Of a DNA stretch of 33,068 nt, positions 16,841-26,500 are shown piece by piece (within the stretch, counting starts at the first letter, position 1; each line of letters opens with the position of its first letter). Location of the stretch: contig JAADHN010000083.1 in NCBI GenBank assembly GCA_013151865.1, positions 1-33,068 on the forward strand. Direction: 5' to 3'. The stretch is from Kiritimatiellota bacterium. GTDB taxonomy: Bacteria > Verrucomicrobiota > Lentisphaeria > Oligosphaerales > JAADHN01. The position numbers and the translations under genes are program-made. Below the pieces are notes generated by a model. The model saw only the letters and a program-made list of their open reading frames with translations. It ran no database searches and had not been told where the DNA came from.

Positions 16841-19069
16841 GTGCACGTAGCCAAAGTCGTCGTCAACTTGTCTTTGGACCGGGAGTTCGACTACCGGGTC
16901 CCGCCGGCGCTGGTCGACCGGGTTCGGGTCGGATCCCGGGTTCGCGTGCCGTTCGGTCGCGGTAAGAGCGTGAGGACCGGGTACGTGGTGGGACTGGCCC
17001 GCGAGTCGGCGTACCCCAAGCTCAAGGACGTCCTCGCCGTCGAGGGCGAGCCGGAGCTGGTTTCTCCCAAACTTCTCGATTTGGCCCGGTGGATGGCCGG
17101 GTATTACTGTTGCGCTCGGGAACAGGCGGTCCGGGCGTTGCTCCCCGCGGTGGTGCGTGCCGGCAAGGTCAAACGAAAAACCCGAAAAGGCCTGCGCCTG
17201 AATCCGGACAAGGACTTGGGCGAGGAATTGCCCAAACTCCAGAAACGCGGGCGCAAGCAGGCCGCCGTGCTTCAGGCACTGGTCCGGCATGGCGGGGCCG
17301 CGGCGCTGATTACCCTCAAGCAGGAAACCGGGGCGAGCCCCGCCGTGTTCAAGCGACTCGTCGAGAAAGATCTGGCCGTACCCACTGAAGACGCTGTGGA
17401 CCGCGATCCGTTTGCCGACGATGTAATCTTGCCCACCCGACCTCTCACCCCCACCGGCGAACAACGCAAGGCGATCCACGCTGTGATCGAGGCCGTTCAG
17501 GAACATCGTTTCGCCGTGTTCCTCCTCCATGGCGTCACGGGGAGCGGCAAGACGGAGGTCTATCTGCAGACTCTTTCTCGAGTGCTCGAATTGGGGCGGG
17601 AAGCCATCGTGCTTGTCCCTGAAATCTCGCTGACTCCGCAGACCTGTGAGCGGTTCCGGGCCCGGTTCGGCGACTTGGTCTCCGTGCTTCACAGCGGGCT
17701 GAGCGACGGTGAACGGTTCGACGAGTGGACCCGGATTCACGAAGGGCGGGCCAAGGTGGCGGTGGGCGCCCGTTCCGCGCTGTTCGCGCCGTTTCGCAAC
17801 CTTGGCCTGATCGTGGTCGACGAAGAACACGAGAACACTTACAAACAGGACGAAGCACCCCGCTACCACGCCCGGGATACGGCTGTGGTCCGGGCGAAAC
17901 TGGAGAATGTCGTGGTGGTGCTCGGTTCGGCTACTCCTTCGTTGGAATCCTTCGCCAATGCGAAGTCCGGCAAGTATATCCGTTTGAATCTGACCCGCCG
18001 CGTGGACGGACGCAGGCTACCGAAGATGGAGCTGGTCGACATGCGCGCCGAGGCCGTGTTGCAAGGGGGCGCCCGTATTTTTTCCCGCCGATTGACTGAT
18101 CTGATCCGCGAGCGTCTCGAGAATCGGGAACAGACGATCCTTTTCCTTAATCGGCGGGGTTATGCCACCCATTTGATGTGCACCCATTGCGGCTTCGTGG
18201 CCGAGTGTCCCGACTGCAGTGTGGCGTACACCTATCACCGCGAGCGCCAGCAGTTGGTGTGTCACCTGTGCGGCGGGATCGAGACCGCGCCCTTCGTCTG
18301 CCCGAAATGCCGAGATCCCGAGATTCGCTACACCGGTCTCGGTACCGAAAAGCTCGAAGCCGTGGCCCGGAACCTTTTTCCCAAAGCCGTGATCGCCCGG
18401 ATGGATTCGGATACCATGGTGCGCCGGAATGCGTACAAGAAAACCTTGCTCGCCTTCCGGGCCGGGCGCATCGACATCCTGCTCGGGACGCAGATGATCG
18501 CCAAAGGCCTCGATTTCCCGAAGGTCACACTCGTCGGGATTATATTTGCCGATCTGAGCCTCTATATTCCCGATTTCCGCTCCGGCGAACGGACCTTTCA
18601 ATTGCTGACCCAGGTGGCCGGACGCGCCGGGCGCGGCGAACTCCCGGGGCGCGTGCTGGTTCAGAGCTACACGCCGTTCCATCCCGCACTCCAGGCCGCC
18701 ATGCGCTACGACTGGAAGGCGTTCTACCGAGATGAACTCGAGGCGCGAACTGCGCTCGGCTTTCCGCCGGCCATGCACATGGTCCTGATTCATTTTCGGG
18801 GGGGCGACGAGCAGAAAGTGCGGGCCGCGGCCGAGGAATTCGCCGTCGCGATCGCTCCGGCGTTGCCGGCGGACGTTCGCGTCGCCGGCCCCGTGCCCGC
18901 GCCGACGTACAAAATCCGGGGTCGCTACCGGTATCAATTGCTGTTGCGCACGCCGGCAATCGTCCGCCTGACCCGTATTCTCCGCAAACAACTGATCGGG
19001 AAGGATGCGGTCGCCGGCGATCCGGACGTGGAAGTCTACGCCGATGTCGACCCTTTGGCGATGCTGTGA
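16841..19069 (+). CDS. priA: Primosomal protein N' (replication restart helicase PriA)
   Basis: The product is 742 residues, a normal PriA length. The N-terminus (MHVAKVVVNLSLDREFDY) is the 3'-DNA-end-binding domain. Walker A is GVTGSGKT at 231-238, the Walker B/DEAH-type box is DEEH at 327-330 and the SATPSLE motif follows at 363. The zinc-binding insertion has all eight cysteines (447, 450, 456, 459, 474, 477, 487, 490). Motifs V and VI are GTQMIAKGLDFP (549) and QVAGRAGRG (591). PriA reloads the replicative helicase at stalled forks in the cytoplasm. The start is GTG, the most upstream start in frame and the correct place for the family. No good ribosome site sits at normal distance; GGAGG at about 16806-16811 is too far away, which suggests weak initiation. 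Confidence 0.96.
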   Translation: MHVAKVVVNLSLDREFDYRVPPALVDRVRVGSRVRVPFGRGKSVRTGYVVGLARESAYPKLKDVLAVEGEPELVSPKLLDLARWMAGYYCCAREQAVRALLPAVVRAGKVKRKTRKGLRLNPDKDLGEELPKLQKRGRKQAAVLQALVRHGGAAALITLKQETGASPAVFKRLVEKDLAVPTEDAVDRDPFADDVILPTRPLTPTGEQRKAIHAVIEAVQEHRFAVFLLHGVTGSGKTEVYLQTLSRVLELGREAIVLVPEISLTPQTCERFRARFGDLVSVLHSGLSDGERFDEWTRIHEGRAKVAVGARSALFAPFRNLGLIVVDEEHENTYKQDEAPRYHARDTAVVRAKLENVVVVLGSATPSLESFANAKSGKYIRLNLTRRVDGRRLPKMELVDMRAEAVLQGGARIFSRRLTDLIRERLENREQTILFLNRRGYATHLMCTHCGFVAECPDCSVAYTYHRERQQLVCHLCGGIETAPFVCPKCRDPEIRYTGLGTEKLEAVARNLFPKAVIARMDSDTMVRRNAYKKTLLAFRAGRIDILLGTQMIAKGLDFPKVTLVGIIFADLSLYIPDFRSGERTFQLLTQVAGRAGRGELPGRVLVQSYTPFHPALQAAMRYDWKAFYRDELEARTALGFPPAMHMVLIHFRGGDEQKVRAAAEEFAVAIAPALPADVRVAGPVPAPTYKIRGRYRYQLLLRTPAIVRLTRILRKQLIGKDAVAGDPDVEVYADVDPLAML

Positions 19070-19224
19070 CGTCGGCGCGCGGGTTCGGAGACGGGGATCG
19101 ATGTCGCGCAAGACACATCGAACGGGCGATTGGCGCAGGGAGCGCTGGCGCGGCATTTGTCGCTGTACGGAAGACGCTCTGTCGTCTCGAGGTCCATCGG
19201 TGAAACTCAGCGAGGATCGGTGGC

Positions 19225-20145
19225 TTGATACCTGTTCTTGAAGCAATGTTGTTGCCGCTGGCGCTCTCCACACCGTGGCGTAGCGCCGTGCACTGGGCCG
19301 GCCGGCTCTTGTTCATCGCGGTTGCGGTATATGTCGGATTCGGGCTTCTCCTGGTTCTGTACCAGGGGCAGCTCGTGTTCGTGCCCGGCCGGGAGGTGAC
19401 TGCCACCCCGTCAAGCGTGGGGTTGAGCTTTGACGACCTCCGGCTGTCCGTGGGCGGACCGGGGGACTATATCCACGCATGGTATGTGCCGGGACCGGAT
19501 GGGCCGGAGCGCGGGACCGTTCTGATCTGTCACGGAAACGCCGGCACCCTCAGCGACCGCCTCGACACGATCCAGGACTTCCATCGCATGGGGTTTGCCG
19601 TGCTGATCTTCGATTACCGCGGCTATGGGAACAGCCCGGGACGCCCCAGCGAGAAAAAGACCTACGCCGATGCCGAGGCGGCGTGGCGCTACCTGGTCGA
19701 CACGCGCAAGACGGCCCCGGAGCGGATTTGCCTGTTCGGTCGTTCCCTGGGCGGGGCCGTGGCGGCGCGGCTCGCCTTGGGCCGGAATCCCGGGGCCCTC
19801 GTGCTCGAGTCGACATTCACATCGGTTCCGGACATGGCCCGCAGACTCTACCCCCTGTACCCGGCTCGACTGTTGGCTCGCATCAGGTACGACACCCTCT
19901 CAATCGTGGGGCGACTCACCTGTCCGATCATTGTCGTGCATAGCCCCGACGACGAAATCATCCCGTACGAAATGGGCAAACGGTTGTTCGCCGCCGCGCC
20001 GGGGATCAAGCGGTTCATCGAGATCGAGGGCGGCCATAATGAGGGCTTCATTACCTCTGGTACGGCCTACCTGGGTCCGCTCGATGCGGCGCTGGCGGAG
20101 TTTTTTCCTCGGGTTACGGTTGCCCCGAAGCAGCGGCCACAGTAG
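19225..20145 (+). CDS. Membrane-anchored alpha/beta hydrolase (ABHD12/13, BEM46-like)
   Basis: The product is 306 residues. One transmembrane helix (27-46, RLLFIAVAVYVGFGLLLVLY) is followed by YQGQLVFVPG, the usual lead-in of the BEM46/ABHD13 group. The catalytic triad is complete: Ser174 in GRSLGG, Asp243 in HSPDDEIIP and His271 in GGHNEGF. The oxyanion-hole motif HGNAGT is at 103. It is probably a serine esterase, thioesterase or lipase facing outward from the membrane; the substrate is unknown. The TTG at 19225 is preceded by GAGG (19212-19215) at good spacing and is preferred. ATG 19246 is the alternative and would keep the membrane helix. It lies 155 bp after priA. Confidence 0.9.
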   Translation: MIPVLEAMLLPLALSTPWRSAVHWAGRLLFIAVAVYVGFGLLLVLYQGQLVFVPGREVTATPSSVGLSFDDLRLSVGGPGDYIHAWYVPGPDGPERGTVLICHGNAGTLSDRLDTIQDFHRMGFAVLIFDYRGYGNSPGRPSEKKTYADAEAAWRYLVDTRKTAPERICLFGRSLGGAVAARLALGRNPGALVLESTFTSVPDMARRLYPLYPARLLARIRYDTLSIVGRLTCPIIVVHSPDDEIIPYEMGKRLFAAAPGIKRFIEIEGGHNEGFITSGTAYLGPLDAALAEFFPRVTVAPKQRPQ

Positions 20146-20280
20146 ATCCGGGAAACAAGACGGCTCGGTTCGCCGAGAATCCGTCCGCCACGCGGTTCTT
20201 GCGCAATTCACGCATCCTCCTGAATTCAAACACAAGTCTGGAGAGCGATGTTTCCGGGGAGCCGTTATTCAAGGGCTGTC

Positions 20281-20310
20281 GCACGGGGGGCGTGGACCGG
20301 TCCCCCGTGC
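20281..20310. repeat. Strong inverted repeat, 9-bp perfect stem
   Basis: GCACGGGGG and CCCCCGTGC pair around a 12-nt loop. The inner GGACCGGTCC (20294-20303) is itself a perfect 10-bp palindrome, so two alternative folds exist. It lies 136 nt after the alpha/beta hydrolase stop and lacks a T-run. It shares CGCACG and GCGTGGAC with the 29-bp repeats ~120 bp downstream, so it could be a degenerate relative of them. Confidence 0.5.
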
Positions 20311-20397
20311 AATGCGTGAGCCGGACTCCAAGACCTGTCGCAGAATCTGCCGAACCGCTCGGGGGCCGCCGGCGCACCGCGCCGTGGCTAAACGAAG

Positions 20398-20487
20398 AAG
20401 GAAGCCGCACGCGCGTGGACGGACCGTTTTGGTGGTGCCGCTCCCGGACCATGAAAACAAGGAAGCCGCACGCGCGTGGACGGACCG
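20398..20487 (+). repeat. Two identical 29-bp repeats separated by 32 bp (CRISPR-like unit)
   Basis: Positions 20398-20426 and 20459-20487 are identical over exactly 29 bp; the flanking bases differ on both sides. The interval 20427-20458 is exactly 32 bp and unique within the window. The repeat begins AAGGAAGCCGCAC, has the perfect palindrome CACGCGCGTG in its core and ends GGACGGACCG. Both the 29/32 spacing and the ending resemble type I-E CRISPR repeats, whose consensus (from memory) has CCGCxC-GCGxGGA and ends in ACCG. With only two copies, no AT-rich leader and no cas gene in the window, a small dispersed repeat is equally possible. Confidence 0.6.
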
Positions 20488-20718
20488 CCGTAGGGTTTTC
20501 CTGCGCCGCTTGCCTGCGGAGATCGCGAGTTCCAGGTGCTCGCGTCGGCTCCTTGAGTATTGATACTGATCGTCTCGAAACAATCCGGACCGCACGCCGA
20601 CTCGCAGGCTCTGCAACATTTTCCGGACCGTTCTGAGATGCTTCGCAAAACGAGAAGTCCTCCATTAAAGCCGTGCGCGCACCGCAGATTGTTCCGTGTT
20701 GTCGCTCGGGGAACGGAC

Positions 20719-23124
20719 ATGATGAATCGCCGTCTCGTTTTTGTGAAATGTGCCGCCGGGTGTCGGGCGGCAGTCCTGACCGGCCTGCTCCCGTTCGTCC
20801 TGGTCGGGGCCGACGCCCACCGAAACGAACTGAACAACCCGGGCTTCGAGGAGAACGCCGGGGGAGGAGCGCTTGTCGCCTGGACTCTCTATGGACGCGG
20901 GTACGCCGTGGACACGGAGGTCGTCCACGGCGGCCGGGCTGCCATCCGCTGTACCGCGCAAGGAGAAAGAGACGGAATGGGGGTGCGCCAGGTGATCCGG
21001 TACGCCAAGCCGGATCGGCGTCCCATTGTGGTCGGGGGCTGGAGCCGGGCCGAACGCGTTGGCGGGGGTGGAGACTACGCGGTCTACCTGGACATCATCT
21101 ATGAAGACGGCACGCCGTGGTGGGGCAAAACTTGTACATGGTCCAGGGGCGACCACGACTGGCAATACGAAGCCCGGGTCTATTATCCGGCGAAACCGGT
21201 CCGGGAAATCCGGACGTTCGTATTCCTGCGCCGCACCACGGGCACGGCCTGGTTCGATGATGTCGAAGTCTGCCGGGGCGGCCTTCACTTCACCACGCAC
21301 ACCGAAGCCTGGGACTATCCCCGAACGCCGAACGGAGTTTTCATCGCGGCCGACCTCACCGCGGCGGCCCGCTGGCGTTGCGAATTCCGCAGCTCAGACG
21401 GCAAAACGCTGGCCGAGTTCACCGGAGCGGGGAAGAGCGTAAGCGTCCGGCAACCCATTCCGGGCGGAGTGCGTCCCGCGAATGTGCGCTTGACGGCGCG
21501 CACCGATCCCGGAGACGTCGCGGAACTCACGCTGCCTCTGCCGCCGTATCCGAAGTCCCGTAATCCGGTGCGTTCCGGGTACGTGGTTTGGAGCCGGGAC
21601 AGCATGAAAAGAATCCGTCCGGGCGAGGTCCCCGCCTCGCTGCCGGTTGCCGACCACGCCGAACTCAGCTTGGCCCGCAACGAGCACGAGGGGACCCAAC
21701 TCGCGGTGACGCCGGCCGACGGCGTGGAACTGCGCGGAGTTGCTGCCGAAATCGGTCCGTTTCGGGACGGCGCCGGGCGGACGTTCCCCCGCAGCGGCCT
21801 GCGACTGTACCGGGTCGGCAACATATGGGTCTCGACGCCGTCGGGCCACCCACTTGCGCCGCAGGCGCCCGGCTGGCGCCCCGAGGTCCTGCTGCCCTTC
21901 AAGCCCTTCGACGCCCGCGGCGGGGCGACACAAACCGTGTGGATCGACGTGTTCGCACCGCCGGAAACACCCCCGGGACGCTATCGGGGGACCGTGACGT
22001 TCCGACCGGGGAATGCGCAGCCGACAGCTTTCCGGCTCACATTGCGAGTCCGGCGCTTCACATTGCCCGTCACTTCCCACATGAAGACCGCATTCTGCAT
22101 CATGGACGGCTTCACCCGGAAAACCTACGGAAAAATCACGCCGGCCCTGCGCAAACGCTGTTTGGACATCATGCTTGACCACAGATTGAACCCGGACGAC
22201 ATTTCGCGTACCGAACCGCCGGCGGTTGCGGACCTCGAATATGCTCGAAAACGCGGCATGAACGCCTTCAATGTGCTCAACCTGGTCCCCAAACCCAAAG
22301 GAGATCCGTTGTGGGTCTGTTATGCACCCCGCAACGCCTACGGACCTGCTTTCCTCGAAGAACTGCAGGCGCGGCTGGATCCGTTCGTGGCGGAACTGCG
22401 GCGGCGCGACCTTGCCGGAGCGGCCTACGTCTACGGTTTCGATGAGCGCCGGGAAGACTACGACCCTGTGATCCGCCAGGTCTTCCGATTCGTCAAGACC
22501 CGTTACCCGGAAATCCACACGTTCACCACAGCCGCCTATCTCTACGACCGCCGCAAGAAAGATCCGGACGGTCCGGAAGATTTCGTGGATTGGTATTGCC
22601 CGCTCACTTCACGGTACGATCCCGGGGTCTCGGATCGGCTCCGCCGCCGCGGAAAGCAGGTGTGGTGGTACGTCTGCTGCGGGCCCCGGCACCCGTATGC
22701 GAACTTCGCATCCGTGGACTACCCCGCCATCGAAGGCCGCTTGCTCGGCTGGATGACTTATGGGTACCGGGTCGACGGCCTCCTCTACTGGCATGTCAAT
22801 TACTGGCGCGGGAACCGGATTATCACGGACGACTCTCCGTATCTCGACTGGAAGTCCACCTGTATCGCCCGCATGACCGGCGACGGCTGTCTCATCTATC
22901 CACTGCCCGACGGGCCGGCCGGCTCGATCCGGCTCGAGAACATCCGCGACGGGATTGAGGACTACGAGTACCTTGTGCTGCTGGCCCGGGTCGCCGGCCA
23001 GTCGGCCGCCGCCGAACTCTTTCAGCGACTCGTGACAGATATGACCCATTTCAGCCGTGATCCGTCCCTGCTCCGCCGGGTCCGGGAGGCGGCCGCCGCG
23101 GCCATTGAATCTCGACTGCCGTGA
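20719..23124 (+). CDS. Exported DUF4091/GH123-like glycosidase
   Basis: The product is 801 residues. A signal peptide covers about residues 1-33 (AAVLTGLLPFVLVGADA). A beta-sandwich carbohydrate-binding-like domain follows (LNNPGFEENAGG, then WTLYGRGY and TAWFDDVEV, about 37-187). A second beta domain spans about 285-450 with VDLxA-type wording (AELSLARNEHEGTQLAV). The catalytic TIM barrel lies at about 455-700 with Asp575-Glu576 in YVYGFDE, the Asp-Glu pair that GH123-type enzymes use for substrate-assisted catalysis. The DUF4091 hallmark IRLENIRDGIEDYEYL is at 737-752. Characterised GH123 enzymes remove beta-GalNAc; whether this one does is inference. ATG 20719 is chosen for the signal peptide and GGGGAA upstream. 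Two further hairpins lie just after the stop. Confidence 0.87.
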   Translation: MMNRRLVFVKCAAGCRAAVLTGLLPFVLVGADAHRNELNNPGFEENAGGGALVAWTLYGRGYAVDTEVVHGGRAAIRCTAQGERDGMGVRQVIRYAKPDRRPIVVGGWSRAERVGGGGDYAVYLDIIYEDGTPWWGKTCTWSRGDHDWQYEARVYYPAKPVREIRTFVFLRRTTGTAWFDDVEVCRGGLHFTTHTEAWDYPRTPNGVFIAADLTAAARWRCEFRSSDGKTLAEFTGAGKSVSVRQPIPGGVRPANVRLTARTDPGDVAELTLPLPPYPKSRNPVRSGYVVWSRDSMKRIRPGEVPASLPVADHAELSLARNEHEGTQLAVTPADGVELRGVAAEIGPFRDGAGRTFPRSGLRLYRVGNIWVSTPSGHPLAPQAPGWRPEVLLPFKPFDARGGATQTVWIDVFAPPETPPGRYRGTVTFRPGNAQPTAFRLTLRVRRFTLPVTSHMKTAFCIMDGFTRKTYGKITPALRKRCLDIMLDHRLNPDDISRTEPPAVADLEYARKRGMNAFNVLNLVPKPKGDPLWVCYAPRNAYGPAFLEELQARLDPFVAELRRRDLAGAAYVYGFDERREDYDPVIRQVFRFVKTRYPEIHTFTTAAYLYDRRKKDPDGPEDFVDWYCPLTSRYDPGVSDRLRRRGKQVWWYVCCGPRHPYANFASVDYPAIEGRLLGWMTYGYRVDGLLYWHVNYWRGNRIITDDSPYLDWKSTCIARMTGDGCLIYPLPDGPAGSIRLENIRDGIEDYEYLVLLARVAGQSAAAELFQRLVTDMTHFSRDPSLLRRVREAAAAAIESRLP

Positions 23125-23552
23125 TGGGGGCACAAGCAATTGAACTCCACGAAAGGACCCCGAGCCCGGGGCCTCGGTCCTTGCCGGACCGTCGAGCCGG
23201 TCCTGTGACGTTTGACAGGCGGACAAGGTACAGGGCAAGGGAAGGGGATCGGGCGTTGGTCCAGGCACGCATTCGAGGCAGGGGGGCTTATCTGGAACGG
23301 TCAGTCTCGTAGCAAAAACGGTCGAAACGGCCGTCCTGGCACGTTCTTCCGTGCGCATCGTTCCCGGCCCCGCCGAATACCTGCCGCATCGCCGACCAAC
23401 GGCGCCTTTTTGGGGGACGCGCTCCGGCCCGCCCCCCGAGAGAGGCCGCCTCCGCTCCGCTCGGCATCTCCGGGCGATCGGAACATGGATCTTGCAACCG
23501 GCCCAAGAGACACAGAACCAACACTTGCCCCCGAAAAGGAGATCGGGCGTTT
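23125..23552. other. 428-bp non-coding gap between convergent genes
   Basis: The region separates the ends of the DUF4091/GH123-like gene (+) and the TIM-barrel gene (-). It holds the hairpins at 23153-23203 and a weaker hairpin with T-runs at 23527-23553. Short open frames cross it on both strands but none has a ribosome site or a recognisable protein pattern. Confidence 0.6.
23153..23203 (+). terminator. Twin hairpins after the DUF4091/GH123-like gene
   Basis: The first hairpin (23153-23182) pairs AAGGACC with GGTCCTT and continues with GAG/CTC after a two-base bulge. The second (23186-23203) is a perfect GGACCG/CGGTCC stem with a 6-nt loop. They begin 28 nt after the stop. There is no T-tract, so this is terminator-like rather than a proven intrinsic terminator. 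Confidence 0.4.
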
Positions 23553-23553
23553 T
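23527..23553 (+). terminator. Weak intrinsic-terminator-like hairpin plus T-run
   Basis: CCCGA and TCGGG form a 5-bp stem with an 8-nt loop, followed by CG and TTTT, with TTTTT a few bases later. Read on the plus strand it would stop read-through into the convergent gene, whose stop codon it abuts. Confidence 0.3.
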
Positions 23554-26500
23554 CACTTTTTAGTCCGATAACGCTTCATGACCTGGACGGTCAAAGCGAT
23601 ATCGGCGCCGGGATCTGTCGCGGCTGTCAGCTCCAGTTTATTGATGCCTCGCTTCAGCTTGGGGCTTTTGCCCCGGGGTGCGACCGCGATGCGCTCCGCG
23701 CCTCTGCGGACTTCGCAAGCGCCGGTCGCGCCGGTGTATTCGAGCACGTCGCCCGAGCGCAGCGCGATGGGAAAGATGAGCTTGCGTCGCCCGACCCTGA
23801 GCGCAGGATCGCGGAACGTCGCCGCGGCGCGATAGGCGTGCATGGCATCCACTTGGCAGTTCACTTCGCGGCCGGGGGGCAGGCCGTTGTAATAGAGGAT
23901 CAGGTATTCGACCGCGGAGAAATCGAAGTTCTGCTTCCGCAGCTCGAAGCTGACAAACCGCCAGCCGGTGAAGGTGACCGGCGTTTTCATATCGAAGTGC
24001 GCCCCTTTTGCATCGCGAAGCTGGAAGTACAACGTTTCGCCGAGTCCGTCGCCCCTGATCCAGAATCCGATACGGCTCTGTCCCGTCAGGTCCAGCGGTT
24101 TCGCGAAACGTCGCCCGCGCGCGCACCAGCCGCCCCCGTTGCGTGCCTTGGCCGTGTAGCGGAACGAGCCTATGCCGAACTTCTTCGACCGCCGTTCGAC
24201 GGTCAACTCATGGACGACTCCCTCGGCGGTGGGGACGCCGGAGCGTTCGCCGGAAACGACGTACTGCAAGTAATTGTTGTCCGGAGAGTTCGCGAAGGTG
24301 GCGAGATCGTCGAAACTGTCGATTACCAACGCGTTCGACGACTCATGGGGGCGCGTCGTCGTGGTGACGCTCTGCACGATCAGCTCGAAGTCGAGCGTAA
24401 CGCGTTTCCCGGCCTCGCGCGAGACGGTGGTCCAGCGGTTCTGCGCACCGTCCATCGCGATGATCTGACGGGGCGCATCGATTTCCCGTGCCATCTCCGC
24501 CCACTTCACTTCGCGAGCATTGCGCCGGTTTTTCAGCGGATCGCCGAACAGCCCGACGGTGACCATGGCGCGGGCGCGCACGTTTGCCTCGGGCGCGTTG
24601 CATGAAAACTCGACCGTGTTCTTTCCCGGCATCAGGCGGATTCTGTCGCCCTCGGGTTTCACGACTTCGAGCAGACGTCCTTGCCGTCCGAAAAGCCGGG
24701 CCGTCACGCCGTCGTACTCGAGGCAGCAGCCGGTGGGAATGGCGACGGGGAAGACCAGCGAACGGCCCCCCACCGCAATGCGGGGATTGATGATCGGACT
24801 CTCCACCAGCGGCAGGCACCGCACGGGGCTCAGGACGCAGCGGACCGTTTCGCCGGGCGGCACTTTGTTCACATACAGGTTCAGTTCGCGGATCGCGTTG
24901 TAGCGAGGCGTACTGCGGTAGACCGCATACCAGGACCGGTAAGGCCAGACGGCGTTGCGATAATCCTCGCCGTCGGGCTCCACCAGCTCGAAGTACCTCC
25001 AGCCCGTGAAATCCACCTTGATGTAATGCTCACCGTAAGCGTAGGTCAGGTGAACGGGGCTGCGCAACTGGAGGTTGAGGATTTCGCCTTTGCCGTCGCC
25101 CAGCACCCAGAGGCCCATGCCCTGTCGCCCGGTGAGATCGGCGGGCGGGTCGAACACCTTGCTCCACCGCGCCCAGGAAGGCGCGCCGGGTTTACCCGTG
25201 TTGGCGGCGGTCAGCACGGCGCCCGTGCTGCCCGCCTTCACGGGCTCGGTTGCGGTCTCGAGCGTGGCCCGCACGGCCCGGACGGCTTTGTGGCTACTGA
25301 ACTCGCCTGCTTCCGCGAACTCCGCAAGGACCAGGTCGGTGGGGGTGTCGTAGGGGCGTACGCTGTGCAGGGCCTGGATACGCAGGAACGGGACCTGCGC
25401 GCCGTAGGCGTTGGCGACGATCCAACGCCGGGAGCCGTCGTCGTCCCCGGTCGTCTTGTGACGCAGGTAGGCGCTGGGGCGCAACTCCCAACGCCCTTTC
25501 TCGTTCTGGCGCAGTGCGAACTCCGCACCCGTCCGGCGCAATTGCTCGCACACCGCCGCGTCGAAGTACTTGGCGCGGCGGAGCACCTCGTACTGCCGGG
25601 TGATGCTCGCCAAACGCGCCAACGCGGGCACGGTTCGCAGCGTGGTCGGCGACACTCCCTGGATGGAGACCCCAGAGCCGGTCCCCAGGCAACGCGCGCC
25701 CAGCAACTCGATGTCGTCGAAATAGGTGGGCTCCTGCGAGAAGCTGTGCCAGGTCTTGTATCGCCACCAACCCAGATGCGCAGGCAGGAAGATCTGCTCC
25801 AGCTTGCGGTTGGCTGTGGCGTGGATGTCGATGAAGGTTTTGTGACTCCGGTTCGGATGATCCCAGGCCCCGGCACGGGAGCGCACGTACCAGAGATGAT
25901 GGGGAAAGGTGCTCATTTCCGCCAGCACGGGACGTTTCAGATGGCGGAAAACCTCGAGGGTGAACTTGGCGGCGTAGTGCCAGGCCCAGGCGCGTCCCGC
26001 CACGGCGTCGCTGCCGTCGAGTGCGTCCAGGTAGAGCATGTCGAAACCGCACTCGTTGATCATGTCCGCCAGGTTGCGCGCCACTTCGTCGAAAAGCGTG
26101 GAGTCGCCATCGGGAACAAACAGCCCGAAGCATTCCCGCAAGTGATACACCTTTGCGCCCTTCGCATGGGCGGCAATCTTGGTGCCGAGAGCGCCGCGTC
26201 GGCACCGGGTGAAGGCGAACGGGGCGGTTTTGGACACGCCACGATATACGATCAGCTCGTCGCCGATGCGCAGAGTGGCGCTGTTGCGCAGGAAGAATCC
26301 TGTTGTCGCCGACATCGTTTCAGTGGTTTCCACGACCGGCACGGTTTCCGCCGAGGCGTCGAGCGGCGCGGCCAGCGTAAACACGGCGTCGACCCCCAGG
26401 CGCCTGTCCGGCACGGGGGTCACGTAGGGAGTGGATTTGCTGAGGAACTCGGAGTAGGTGTGCACGCCTGCCAGCATGCCGGCGGCGTGAATTCGGTCGA

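Larger units (their letters stand above)
20146..20718. other. 573-bp non-coding gap with repeats
   Basis: No open frame here has a family signature, signal peptide or ribosome site. The gap holds the strong inverted repeat at 20281-20310 and the exact 29-bp repeat pair at 20398-20487, both listed separately. I see no convincing promoter; TTGATA at 20560-20565 lacks a matching -10 box. The start of the next gene is served by GGGGAA at about 20708-20713. Confidence 0.6.

Noticed and set aside
19101-19241. 46-codon open frame between priA and the hydrolase
   Set aside because: No ribosome site, overlaps the next gene start, and the translation has no pattern.
20560-20718. Upstream start for the DUF4091/GH123-like protein
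   Set aside because: The extra 53 residues hide the signal peptide that begins at ATG 20719.
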